A stretch of 64,000 bases of DNA from NCBI GenBank assembly GCA_035048815.1, contig JAUCBN010000006.1:24443001-24507000 (forward strand). The letters are read 5' to 3'. Under the pieces are notes generated by a model, which made no database searches, was not told the origin of the DNA, and saw only the letters and a program-made list of their open reading frames with translations. This document shows positions 24,014 through 36,424 of this stretch, in pieces. This DNA is from Abelmoschus esculentus (Eukaryota; Streptophyta; Magnoliopsida; Malvales; Malvaceae). Position numbers and translations under genes: made by a program. Within the stretch, counting starts at the first letter, position 1. Each line of letters opens with the position of its first letter.

Positions 24014-25165
24014 AAGGCTAAAAGGCAAAAAGGTAGTGATCAACAACCCCAGTTTTCATGAGATCTTGGCCAGTGTGTTGGTTAGATTCAGTTTCCATTT
24101 ATAGATGATTGAATCTTAGTTTCAGAAATTCTGAGAAAATGTGTACAAACTTTCCAGATTAGTCACTGTCATATCAAATCCAAGGTTAAATTCCTAAGAA
24201 ACTTCAAACTGAAGTTCATATATTTGATGATTTAGTGTGCATAATGCTTGGTAGCTGGCTTTTTAGATTTTGATTTTGAACTCCACTGATTGTTTTATCA
24301 AATTCGTGGCATGTCTAGTTTTATTATTTTTAAAACATTTTGGATAAGATGTATGAAATGTCATATATCCTAGCTAGGTTCTTATTGGCAGCCGGCCATT
24401 AGAATGTTCTGTAGGATATTTCTTTCGTATAAGAGCTGATGTCCGGTTAATTAGACGATTAATCCGAACTGAGTATCGTAAAGATCTGCTTATCATTGAT
24501 TTTAGTCATTTTTTCACGTAAGTTTAAGAAAACTTCATAACGAGAATCGAGTTAATGATTAAAACAATTAATTTGAATATTCTCTGGTTTCAAAAAATAA
24601 TGGATGGTACGGTAGTACGATAATTATGTTTGCCCGAAAACGATAACAACAGCAAGATAGGTGGATGTTATTGTTTTGTTGATAAAGACAAGTATTCGAC
24701 TGAGCGATTATCTGGAGAAAAATTACGACTTGATCCTTTAAATCTTGCTATGAACCGGGGAATTATATAGATAATTTTATTTGGTTGTATAGCTGATTTG
24801 TTTATTGTTTGTATAGTTTGTTAGTATTTTTGGATGAATAAATTTTCTTGTTTATACAAAAAAAAATTATTTTTATTATTTATGATTAAACATAATTAAA
24901 CCCAGACAAATATTTTAGGATCACTTATATCTATGGGCCATCTTTCTCTGGAAAAAAGTGAAAAATGGCTCAAAGATGTTAGAACCTGGAATAATGGCCC
25001 AACTAATATCTATGGTGATCCAAATAATCGAATTGATCCATGACCCATTTTGTTCTTTTCATCACTTTTGTGTTTGGGTTTCGTATATGGAGGGCACCTG
25101 CATTGATTTCCACTGAGATTCTTTTGTAGTTTTTGGCTTACTATTTGAAAAGAAGAAAAAAGGAA
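24014..25165. other. Intergenic region upstream of divergent B3 and UBLCP1 genes
   Basis: It holds the two promoters. Nothing beyond AT-rich sequence is recognised. Confidence 0.6.
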
Positions 25166-27401
25166 ATGGCCGCAGACGCCGCTGCCACTGCATCGTCTTC
25201 GGTAACGGAGGAGGAGCTGACGCTGACAGTAAAATGGAGCGGGAAAGAGTATACGGTTCGAGTCTGTGGCGATGATTCAGTGGCCGAGTTGAAACGAAGA
25301 ATCTGCGAAGTGACAAATGTTTTGCCCAAAAGACAGAAGCTTCTGTACCCTAAAATCGGAAACAAACTCTCTGATGACTCCCTTTTGCTCTCTCAGATTC
25401 CCCTCAAGTCCTCTCTCAAGATGACCATGATTGGGTACTCTCTAATTGACCGATCTTGTTCTTTTACACTATTGAATTTCTTGTTTTGTTACAAAATTAG
25501 GGTTCTTTTGTTGAATTTTGCTTTGTTTTAGAATGCCGTTTATTGGAATTGTAACTGTTTTTTTGGACATGTTATTGTAAAAAATTATTAATCTTTGCTT
25601 TGATGAATGTAGCTCTGTTCACAGTATTGTACTATAGTGAATAATTAAACTATTGTTTTTATGAATATCTAGAACTGTTGAAGATGATATAATTATTGAT
25701 CCGGTTGAGACTCCAGAGGTGGTGGATGATTTTGAAATCGGGCAAGATGAAGCTGTTGATATCAAAGATAAAGAAGTTAACAAGCAGAAGCTGAAGAGAC
25801 GCATTGCTCAGTATAAGGTTATAATCTCTTCTTCATACATGTATGATTGCTCGTTCCTTGGTACCGGATGTATGTAAAGTTCTTTAGTTTTTTCAGCTTT
25901 CATGTAATCCATATGTTGTTTTGGTGGTAGAAAATGTTTGGGTGCTGATTGTGAAAGATTGATTTATGAGTTTGCTTCGGTGAATTAGTATTGGACATGG
26001 TTAGATTTGATTCTGCCGAGGGTTTAGTAGAACCCTCTTACCATCGATAACTATCGATTTGAGTCTGCATTTTTCTATGGGTTAGTTGTTGATGTTGTGC
26101 CGTTTTAAACCCTCCTTGCATACAAATTGTTGATGAAGTTTTCTTGTCGTGTTTTACATCTAGATTGAACTAAAAACTCCATGCCGTAAAGGAAAGAAAC
26201 TGCTTGTTTTGGATATAGACTATACTTTATTTGATCATCGATCGACAGCTGAGAATCCACTTCAACTCATGCGACCTTGTAAGTCTATTGTCTCTTTATT
26301 TAAAATTGTGGTTGGCATGTTTGGATAGGAGCTAATGGTGATGGTATCTTTTTGTAGATCTTCATGAGTTTCTTACAGCTGCATATGCAGAGTATGATAT
26401 CATGATTTGGTCTGCAACCAGGTGATTTTTTATTAAAGGTTTTTATATTCTTTCGAAGATGTTAACTTTTACTAAAGAAACAAATACTTGGAAGCAACTT
26501 AATTTTTAATTATTTAGAGATTCATGTAAGAGTTGTCACATATAAGCCTAAAAGTTATCATAACTCAAGCTTTGGTGTAATAGAGTTCTCTTCATTTCTA
26601 TCATCAAATCCGTACCCGAGATGCGTTAACATATTTTCCAAGTTTTTTTTTCATTTTTTGAGAATTGTGTTCTTGTCTCTAACATGGATATGTTGAATTT
26701 TTCCATGTTTTTAGAGTTGTGTTCCCGTACCCATTTCTCAGAATGCGTTTGATATGGATGTTGGGACACATTTCAAGAAAATCATGAATTTGTGCAACAT
26801 AGAGATGCATGATGTAAATTTTGTGTTCATATAATCCGGCTTTCTAAAGTTATTTCTTTCTCTCCAGCATGAAATGGGTTGAATTGAAGATGGGACAACT
26901 TGGAGTACTAAACAATCCGAACTACAAAATCACAGCCCTTCTAGATCATTTAGCGATGATCACTGTTCAATCGGATTCTCGTGGAATCTTTGATTGCAAA
27001 CCACTTGGTTTAATTTGGGCACAGTTTCCCGAGGTACATATTAAAATCGAATTTGCTTTTGTTTTGCTTGCTTTATTTGGTCGTTGTGTTTGAATCAGGA
27101 TCAATGAATTTGTTGCTGGTTAGACTGACATGTTCGTTTATTTACTTATTTTCAGTTTTACAGTTCAAAAAACACTATAATGTTTGATGATCTACGAAGA
27201 AATTTCGTGATGAACCCACAGAACGGTTTGACGATTAAGCCATTCCGGAAAGCTCATGCAAACCGAGACACTGATCAGGAGCTTGTTAAACTCACCCAAT
27301 ACCTCTTAGCCATTGCAGATCTTGATGACTTGAGTGCTCTTGATCATAGTAATTGGCAGTTTTTCACTGATGACAACACTAAAAGACGCAGGCAGGCATG
27401 A
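25166..27401 (+). CDS. UBLCP1: Ubiquitin-like domain-containing CTD/proteasome phosphatase (UBLCP1)
   Basis: Nuclear HAD-family phosphatase of 334 residues from six exons: 25166-25434, 25673-25817, 26164-26278, 26358-26421, 26868-27033 and 27156-27401. An N-terminal ubiquitin-like domain (about residues 18-90, LTLTVKWSGKEYTVRV ... LPKRQKLLYP) binds the proteasome in animal UBLCP1. The FCP1-type catalytic domain begins with LVLDIDYTLF, giving the nucleophile D155 and acid D157. WSATSMKW and the metal-binding MFDDLRRN (D264, D265) complete the active site. Known animal activity is dephosphorylation of the 26S proteasome regulatory particle. The start at 25166 follows from the ORF, since the in-frame upstream codon is TTG. 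All catalytic residues are present, so it should be active. Confidence 0.94.
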
Positions 27402-28432
27402 TCAACCCGACAATTGACATGCCGAGGAATTTCATGTGTTAATAATGTTCACTTTTTAAGGTATATTTCTCGTGTTTTCCTAAGTTTGCCGCTCCGATTA
27501 ATGCCCCTAATCGTCATTCCCATCAATCTTTCAGGGGATTACGAGCATTGAGCAGTGCTACTGGTTAAAGCTAGCCTTTGCTACTCCTTGACAAAGGCGC
27601 AACAGCAACTCGAACCGATGAATATCATTTTATTTGGCATTAGCTTCATATTTTTCTACATATTTATACAAATATGTGTAATGTCTTTCTTTGCTAAGAT
27701 AACCTAAACATGAATCTGGCTAAGGTATGAGATATATTTGCATGAACGGAAGCTGGTTGCCTGCCTTTTTAACACTCGATTTGACCTATGGAGGCTTGTC
27801 TTGTTACTGTATCCTTAGCTGAACTAACTTCAAAATTAAACCCCAAACTATCATCCAAATTTATATTGGTCCTTAAACCTTGAAATGTACTAATTGTGTT
27901 TCCAAAGCATTAATTTTGTATGGTTCAAGTCTTTTCATTAGGGATGTTTATAAACTGTTAGGGTTTAATTAAAAAATCAAATTAAATTTGAGCATTATTG
28001 AATTAAATTCGAGCTCAAATTCAAATAACTCGAGTTATCGAATAAACTGAATTTGTGTATCCCTAGTGATTGACGCTACCAGCACATGAGCTTGATCGAC
28101 TTTTAAAAAGTTATTCGACAATAGAGAAGTTCTCAATTTGAGCTTGAATTAAAGGGAAACTCAATCAAGTCAAATGAACTTTGAAACCCAGATTCCGATC
28201 GAGATAAGCTCAACTCAGTTGCATTCCGGCCCATCTTTATAAAACATAGAAAGTATGCAAGTCTTCAACTCCAAATATGGATACCACAAAGATAAGCTAC
28301 AACCATCAACTCTTCATCTCAAAAAGAAGTATACAAAAACGAAAACGTGTTCATGATATATCATTGAAGAATGACCGAGGATCGAGACATTAATACAAAG
28401 AGAGTTATTATATCTGTATAATTTCAGTTGAA
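27402..28432. other. Convergent intergenic region, UBLCP1 to COG0354 gene
   Basis: It holds the 3' untranslated regions. A stretch at about 27935-28075 beginning TAGGGATG and ending ATCCCTA looks like a decayed hAT-like element, but no TSD is present. Confidence 0.5.
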
Positions 28433-30941
28433 TCAAGGGCTGGAGTTCTTTACCAGAGGAGATTGCCGGGAAAGAAAAGGAACATTTACCACTGTCCCAA
28501 TAATATTTTCTCCAACAATGACAGTGTCTCCCTCTGAAGCTGCTTTTTTCTTGATGTAGCCTAAACCAAAATGGTCACATTCCTTTTTTCCAGTTGTATA
28601 GCTTGTCAGCTTCCCCACCTGCAGGAATTTAAAACAATAGTTTAGGGTAAATAGTTTCCAAAACCCAGGGTACTTGTACTTGGGCATGAGTGTTGGATAC
28701 GAGTATGTATCTGGCACGGTTAGAATTAGTTTTTTCTGAACATTTCCATGGGTGGGACATAACTCACGAGTGTCAAACACATATATTTCATTGAAATTGA
28801 AGAGACCGAGCAACATAGCCATAAACTATCCAAGATATGAACCATACATATCACATCAGGGAAAGAGTCGGATTAAAACCTTTTTCCCATCAACTGTAAT
28901 GGGGCTGCCAGGTTCTGCTGGTGCTGACAAATGAATACCCCATAATCTCTGTTTAACTCCATCATATGTGATGAGTCTCGATATTGTCTCTTGTCCCTTG
29001 TAACAGCCTAAAGATCATAAAGTTAGAAAAACCATGATTTCTACTTTTCTTAGCAGATATTCGATGATAAGGATTAGGTACCCTTGTTCAATGAAATCAA
29101 GTTCCAAAGGCAAGCCTCCAGAACATTAAACTCATTGGTTAGCTCCTTCCCAGGAGCTGGTCTTCCTGCACGATTAAGTTGCATTTTCCTAAGAACTTGT
29201 TACAAAAGTAAACCATCACGAAACAACAAATCAAGAATTACCACCTTGTGTAATCCTTAGCTTTTCCCAGGCATTAAAACCTAAAGGCACAGCACCCTCA
29301 GATAGAAGAATTTTCCAAACTGGACCAGCTGCCGCTGGTGACATCAACAATGAAAATCCGTCTTCAGAAATGATATTTCCCACCCCAACAGTTAGAGGCA
29401 TACCATTAACCTGAAATAGGATAAAAATCCACTTTTTGATTCACTGAAATAAACATTAAACAGAATAACGTTTACTATTTTCTTATCCCAAGTACTGTTT
29501 TGACATTAGATTTCCTCGTACTAATACAAAATATAGAATTACAGAATAGTTCAAATGTTTAAACATTTACAACTTGGCATTGGCCATATGCAGATATATC
29601 TTACACTGTAATGACGATTTGTGCCGTATGGTTGTCCAACAAGATCACCCAGATTCAAATTAGCCATCACCTGGTTGCATATTAAAAAACTAAAATCATT
29701 CAAGATTATCAAATTCAAGGCAACAATTTAAAGAGAAATACCATGGAAGAATACCAATTTATACCAAAATCCTTACTTGGGAGCACTTCGGACCTGCTAG
29801 AGCGAATAAGCTAGTTTGCTTGGTGATATCTTGAATCTCTACCTTGTCAGCGAAAAATATGTACCTGGATAAGAAAACTAAATACTTAGTAGTTTATTTC
29901 ATTGATAAATGAAGGGAAGGATCTAAAAGAGATTGATAAACCTACTTATTGAGCATTTCAGTTATGTTTCCACATGTCTCTGGTGAAACCATCAATATGA
30001 CCGATTTTTTCTGTGAAAACATAAATAAAACTCTAGTAAATCAAAACCAATCAACTAGAATCAATCCATTTCCAAAAGGGAAAACCAAAGCTCATTCGAA
30101 ATAGTAAAGAAGACTACCATAATCCATGCATAAGCAATATCAATCATCCTCGCCGTTGGTGTAACAAAAACTGTATCACACCCCTAAGGATTTCATCAAA
30201 CAGAATCAGATCAATTCGAACCAAATGACGCAAAAGAGAAGCAGAAAAAAGGATAGATCTATCACCTGCCCTTCACTAAGACATTCAAAATTAGCAGTGG
30301 TTTGGTTATGAAGAAACTGAATCCGATCATCTCCACTGACTTCAACAGTTCAAACCAATGCATGTAAATTTCATGAGAATAAATTCATAGTTAAGGTAAA
30401 ATAAGCAGTACCACTAACCTCTTATCCTTCCAAAATGTGAAAGGTCCATAACCTAAACAATTCATCAAATCAAAAACAAAGGAAAGTAGTAGAAATACTA
30501 TTAAGCGATTGAAGACATTGAAATTTAAACGTAGAATCTTACCACCACACCATTGTCGAATGCATCCAAAGCTTCATCATCATTGTCAAACGTTTCTATT
30601 ATCCCTTCCTCTGAAACCTTTGCTCCTTCAGCTGCAACTGAATCCTGCAAAAAAATCAAAATTTAATCACATAACCATAATATTTTTCTAGGGATTAAAA
30701 GAGGCAAAGGATGATATACTAAGAAATCGTGGTCAATAGGGGGAGGGGAGAGTTCGAAAGGTAAAGCGGCGATAGTAGATGAAGTATTTCTCGACGAGAG
30801 CTTGTTTTTGGTACTCTTCTTGCTCCAAAACGCGGCGTTTCGGTAAAGATAAGGAGCGGATGTGGAGTATTGAAGACGAGTGGTGGATCGGTCAACTAAG
30901 TGAGCCGCGCAAGGCGTCGCTGCCGTGGTCGCAGTCGTCAT
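28433..30941 (-). CDS. Plastid COG0354 (YgfZ/IBA57-like) folate-dependent Fe-S protein
   Basis: Predicted 427-residue protein resembling Arabidopsis At1g60990. Twelve exons on the minus strand: 30941-30720, 30644-30543, 30452-30419, 30339-30266, 30183-30118, 30010-29946, 29864-29777, 29670-29605, 29410-29242, 29165-29082, 29007-28880 and 28618-28433; they sum to 428 codons. The first about 60 residues are Ser/Thr/Ala-rich with basic residues and few acids, as expected for a plastid transit peptide. The fold is that of the glycine-cleavage T-protein family. The diagnostic COG0354 motif KGCYKGQE is at residues 323-330 and includes the conserved cysteine (C325). Family members use tetrahydrofolate to support iron-sulfur enzyme repair or assembly. 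Plastid location is inferred from the leader and the At1g60990 similarity. Confidence 0.93.
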
Positions 30942-32391
30942 TCCTTCGTTTTATTGCAGCTGATGCCGGTTGGAAAGTGGAGAGAATACTGAAATATTGA
31001 TAAAAAGAAGACGAATGAAAATTATTACTCTTAACACTTAACAGTCACTTTAGCGGTTGGGTTATGGTGAGCAAAAACTCATAGGAGAACCGAAAAAATA
31101 TTATTGGATTTGGTGCGAAAATATTTATTTGATTTATTTTTATTTAATTCATAATTTTTATATTTGATTTAGTTTAAAGTTTTTTAAATAAAATTTAAAT
31201 TATAAAATAAAAAATCAAATAATTTTTATTTTTTAATAATTAATAAATTAATTTTTAAGTTTGAATTAAGTCTTCCAATTATATATAATCATAAAATATA
31301 TAGTCATAAAGACAAAAAGATGTCTATACATTTAATTTAATAGTTAATTTGATTATTTTAAAATAATTTAACTATTGATATTTTATTTGGTTTAAAACAA
31401 TTTATTTTACGGATAAAATTTATTAGTCAACTGATAATTAATAATTTAAAATTACTGGACACAATAATATAAAAAATAAATATTTTATAAAAAAAATATT
31501 TTTTTAGTCATATATCATTTTAAAAAGTCAATATATTTATTTATATGTTACTGCTTTCATATTGTGTAATGTCATATAGGTTTGTCACGTCATTTCAAGT
31601 TATTTATCGTTAGTTGATTAATAATTTTTAGTCTTTGTGGGATCATTTTAACTTAAAACAAAACGTTCAGAGTTGAATCAACTAAAATGACTATTCAATC
31701 AAAATGTTAACAATATTTTTTGACATTATATTTAAAAATACAAAAAAATATACATGTATATATATGTATATATTACCATAACATTATAAATATTACGATT
31801 AAATTTGAACAGGCACTCTAAGAACTCAATTTGATTCAAATTATATAAGTTCTTTGAAAAAAAATTAAATACAATTTGAATTATAAAATATGATTCTTTA
31901 ATTTAATTGATTAAATTTTTTACTCGTTTCGATCGAATATCTATTTTAAATTTAATATTTGATTCAAATTAATCGCTAACAAATTAAATAATAATATTTA
32001 TATAAAATTATATTTATAGTTGATTATAAATTAAATCACCCGAAATGTGAACTCTCACCAACCTTTTTTTATCTTTTTCCTTGTGTTTATTATCATGTAA
32101 AACAAAATGGTAGTAATCCTTAATTTATAAACATAAAACAAGTTGCATACGCCAACTTATTGCATAAACAACACTCTTTTTTGGATGATCTGATAAACTG
32201 ACAAAAAAACAAGCAGCTAAAAACATTGTTAGCAGGCGATTCGACCTAGAACGACAATCTCGTCCTGCTCGCCATCAATGGAGGTTTACAGACCATTTTC
32301 TATAAATACACACTTTCATGCTGAAAGCATTTCGCCCATTGCTTTCATATTGGCAATCCCAAAGCTAACAACAAACAAGAGAGAGGAGAAA
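30942..32391. other. Intergenic region upstream of COG0354 and USP-pseudokinase genes
   Basis: AT-rich, with no recognised genes. A TATA box (TATAAATA, about 32300) precedes the USP-pseudokinase start by about 90 bp. Confidence 0.6.
32300..32307 (+). promoter_or_regulatory. Probable TATA box of USP-pseudokinase gene
   Basis: TATAAATA lies about 90 bp before the ATG at 32392. This supports that ATG over an upstream in-frame ATG at 32278, which lies before the TATA box. Confidence 0.5.
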
Positions 32392-35300
32392 ATGGTGTCT
32401 CAGACGGATCGGAACGCGCGCGAGAGTGTGATCGTGGTGATGGATGGTAAGAGAAACAAAGGGATGGCGGATGCGCTGGACTGGGCACTCAAACACTGCG
32501 TTCGCCCCAAAGACACCGTGATTGTTATCGGAGTTTTGAGCGAGATGGGGAAGAAGAACGCTACTCATTGCTTTCCGTTGAACATGGGGATTAACATCTC
32601 TGGAATATGTGAGTCTTCTTATTTACATCGCCACATGTTTGTTAAAATGCATAACCTTGTTTACGTCGTTTCGGTGATGAATTGGGGCTTGTGACTAGGG
32701 GTAAGTATTCGATCGAGTCGAATCGAGTCGAGTCAAAAAATTTCGAGTTATTCGAGTTGACGAGTTATATTTTACGACTCAAACTTTATTTGAATTTTTT
32801 TTGATTCGAGTCGAGTTTAAGAAATTCGAGTCGAGTTTTCGAGTTCCTATAAATATTTAATTGTAATTATTTATCATGTTATACTATGATTTGATTCCAA
32901 TTTAAACGACTTTCTCTAATCATATGTATATGTATATTTTTTCATATGTAGCAATATTTCTTTATATTTTTATATATCAATGTATATATATCATAAAAAA
33001 ATGATAAGACTCATCTCAAACTTAAAAATTAATCCTTTAATTACTAAAAATTTCGAGTTATTCGAGCTATTCGAATTTCTATTTGACAACTCGAACTTTA
33101 TTTGAAATTTTTTCGAGTCGAGTCGAGTCTATGAAATTTTGAGTCGAGTCAAAACAAGTCGAGTATTTTTGCCTCGAGTCAATTCGAGTTATTCGGTTTT
33201 TTCGAGTCGAGTTTTGCTCACCCCTACTTGTGACGGGTGAATCTCAGTAAAAGAGTTTGTGAGGTTACATACAATTTATTAAAAAAATTTATTAATCGAA
33301 TAAAAAAATTAGTTTTGATATATTTTTAATTATTTTGGGTACGATTTATAATTTTAAATAAAATTAAATAACCGATCCGATCGATTATCCATAATATTTA
33401 TAAATTTGAGACATTAGAATATCTTTCAACCCAATGAATTTTATAACCTTTAATGTTCAGAAAACTTTTTAATCTCGAGTTTGATTATTAAAAAGTATAA
33501 ACTCTCAATTTTTAGACTTTTCCGTTATCAAATCATTATTAAATTTAATATTTTAATAAATATAATAATAAATCATTATCAAACAGATCAATCAATATTT
33601 TTTCATTTAATTAGTGCAATTTAAGATCACAATTTAAATGATTCAAAGGAGAAGATTTTAATCAAAAAAGTTTTTTTTCAAAAAAATTAAAATAGTCAAA
33701 ATTTTGAGGGGTTAAATGTTAATTTCTTAAACTTTATGGGGCTAAAAGAGTCTTTATATTAATGTAATCTTATGTTAATGTTTATTCTGTTTTTTTTTTA
33801 ATTAAATAAATTTTTAAATAAAGCTACTTGAATTCAAATTATCTGAAATATTTTTCTCGGTTGTACCGCATTTTAAATTCTAGACACCAATTTATAAACT
33901 CTAGTTTTAGTTATTTAAATTTTTTTTAGCTTAAATAAAAATTCAGCCCATTAAAATATAATTTTGTTTGCTTTTAGTTTTAAATTATTTTAGTTAAAAC
34001 AAGTCTTTAAATTATTTCTAATCGTTTAAGTCCTTAAATTATTTTTAATCAAAATAGTTATTTAAATTATGCTATTTTTTCTTTTAATTTTTGAATTATT
34101 TATTGTACAAAAAAATCTTTATGATATGTCAATATCTTAATGTTGAATTGCAGTGGAAAAGTTGGAGTTTTCATCAGGAAATACAGAAGGGAAACCCAAA
34201 GATGCTGGAGAAGAAATTGAGAGAAAAAGGGAACAATACCGAACCATCCTTCAACCATTCACTCGAAAATGTAAAAGAAATGAGGTACCTGAATCCCATT
34301 GGTTTTTTCTAACAAAATGGGATTTTACTAGCATCTTGTCTGAAACTTTGTGTTGATCAGGTGAAGCTGGAGGTGAAAATTGCAGCAGGAATTTGTCCCA
34401 TAGAAATAACACTCAGAGAAGCACAAAATTCTAACACACGGTGGATTGTTCTTGACAGGTATTCATTCCCCCGGATGCATGGCAACAGTACTTTCATTGG
34501 TTATATTTTGCATTTTTGTTAGAGCATTGTGTTAATAACACAGGGGCATTGTTCTTTTTCGGGTGCCGGTACGTTGAAGAGCGACGTAGCCGCCCGGCTC
34601 TTGTAGTGCTTGGACATACAAAATACATGGCCTCTATGAATATAGGGGTACTTTGGGTAACCTTGGTTACCAATGGCACCCCGATGAAGACGATAACTTC
34701 GCCTTATCAGCACAATGATCCAACAATTCTAGTGTATACAAATTTCTCGAACTGAGAAGGGTGTTGAGTATTGATAAGTGTTGTGATGTTCTTGATTCTT
34801 GACAGCCACTTAAAGAAGTACAAAATGTGCATATATTGGAATGTTGAATGCAATGTTGCAGTAATGAAAGGAAAAGATGTTGCCACTTTACTGCCATCGA
34901 GAGCTCCCAACTCGTCCGTAAGTACTGAAAGAGCAGATGCCGAGACTTGTCCCGACGATCAACCCCTTAATGATCCAGAGAACCTGGAACTGAATGTGGT
35001 CGAGGAAGAGGAATCACCGATACTAGAAACTCCACGGGGTCCTGCTTGGTATCCGTTGCAATATAGAGCTGGTTATCCTCGAGAATTTTCTTTCGATGAA
35101 ATCGAAGAGATTACAAATGGCTTCTCTGATATCATTTGTGAGGAGGGGAATCTTAAAATTTTTGAAGGGGTATTGGAGAAAACACCTATTATAGTCAAAT
35201 CTATGCAGGACGATGAACGGTTTTGGTCGATGCTTTCGGTACTCTCCCGTGTACGCCATCGGAATATCATGAACATTGTTGGATATTGCTGCAGCGACAC

Positions 35301-36424
35301 AAACAGATTACTCATATCTGACTATCCATGCTTGTATAACTTTGCAATGAAGTTGCAATGTAAGACACCTTCAACTTATTGGCTTTCTTTAATCAGTTAC
35401 GGCTTCCACAGCTTGAGAGCAAAACATTCTGAATACTCTGCAGGTGATATTTCTGCAATGAACCTGACTTGGAGAGCAAGGTGGTATACTGCCATTGAAA
35501 TAGGTGGCAGCTTGCGCTACCTTCATGAAGAATGTCCCGACGGGCCGATTGTACACCGATCGGTTTGTGCATCTAACATTGTTTATTCTCATGGTTACTC
35601 ACCTATGGTAAGTATATACAAAATTATACGTTTATCTCAATTTTTTGTATCAGAAATTTGCATGCAAATTACTGACTGATTTCTATGATTCTATTTTACC
35701 ATATTCAAGCTAAGCAATTTTATAACAGCTAAGTGGTACAACGGTGAGGATCTTTCTGATGTGAATTCAACTGGAAAGTAAGAAAACTTCTCTTATATGA
35801 TACTCGAGCTTGAATCTAATGCAACTCGAATTTAGATTTCTTTATATACTTGAACTTTACACATCTGATAGGTCAAAATATTTTATATAATTTCTCTTTT
35901 TTGTGTTTGAAGATGCCCAAATCTAGAGGAAGAGAAACGGGCTTATGTGGATATACATGACTATGGATTGTTTCTTGTGGAGCTCATTTCTGGGAAAGTT
36001 TCAGGTTGCTTTCCACATGAAAATGAGGGTCAGTCCTTAAAAGACTGGGTAAGTTGTTTGCTCAACTTGCCTCCTATGGTACTCTTCCTACTGTTAATTT
36101 TTAATGGGAAAGTTAATGGATCGGATGCATAAAAAGTTCAACCTTTTTGTAAGCTGAAATAGATGCATTTGAAGTATTATGATCCATTGATGATACTCTT
36201 CCTACTGTTAATTTTTAATGCAGGCTCTGCCACTGCTTCAAAGTGAATCAGTCACTCAGCTGATGGATCCGAGATTGGCAGACAAAGACGATGATTCAAA
36301 GGTCGTTCATTTTATGGCTCAGGCGGCTTTGCTTTGTCTGAAAAATGATTCGGATCACACTATTTCCATAAGCAAGGTCTTAGCCGTGGTTCGTGGTGAT
36401 CAGCGAGCAATACTTCAGTTTTGA
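32392..36424 (+). CDS. USP-domain protein with degenerate receptor-like kinase domain (predicted pseudokinase)
   Basis: Predicted 522 residues from eight exons: 32392-32608, 34154-34284, 34361-34458, 34806-35359, 35444-35607, 35710-35777, 35913-36048 and 36224-36424. The N-terminus is a universal-stress-protein fold (ARESVIVVMDG, ALDWALKHCVRPKDTVIVIG, RWIVLD, NVAVMKGK). An acidic linker leads to an RLK-type kinase domain (FSFDEIEEITNGFSD). The layout matches plant USP-kinases annotated as inactive kinases, but decay is further here: the glycine loop reads CEEGNLKIF, HRD is HRS (371-373) and DFG is SNF (390-392). The likely ATP lysine K280 (IIVKSM) and the structural YLHEECP region remain. Catalysis is therefore unlikely; a scaffolding role is inferred. 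Intron 1 carries a hAT-like element. Confidence 0.86.
32696..33226. mobile_element. hAT-like MITE in intron 1 of the USP-pseudokinase gene
   Basis: The 531-bp element is bounded by the 8-bp direct repeat CTTGTGAC (32688-32695 and 33227-33234). The left terminus is TAGGGGTAAGTATTCGATCG and the right terminus in reverse is TAGGGGTGAGCAAAACTCGA. Inside are many CGAGTCGAG/TTCGAGTT words in both orientations. The TSD length and TAGGGG ends fit hAT. It is non-coding. Confidence 0.87.

Noticed and set aside
27935..28075. Complete hAT-like element
   Set aside because: The TAGGGATG and ATCCCTA ends are suggestive, but flanks share no 8-bp duplication and arms do not pair well.
32278..32391. In-frame 38-codon extension of the USP-pseudokinase
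   Set aside because: A TATA box lies inside it, and related proteins start close to the USP domain, so it is treated as promoter and leader.
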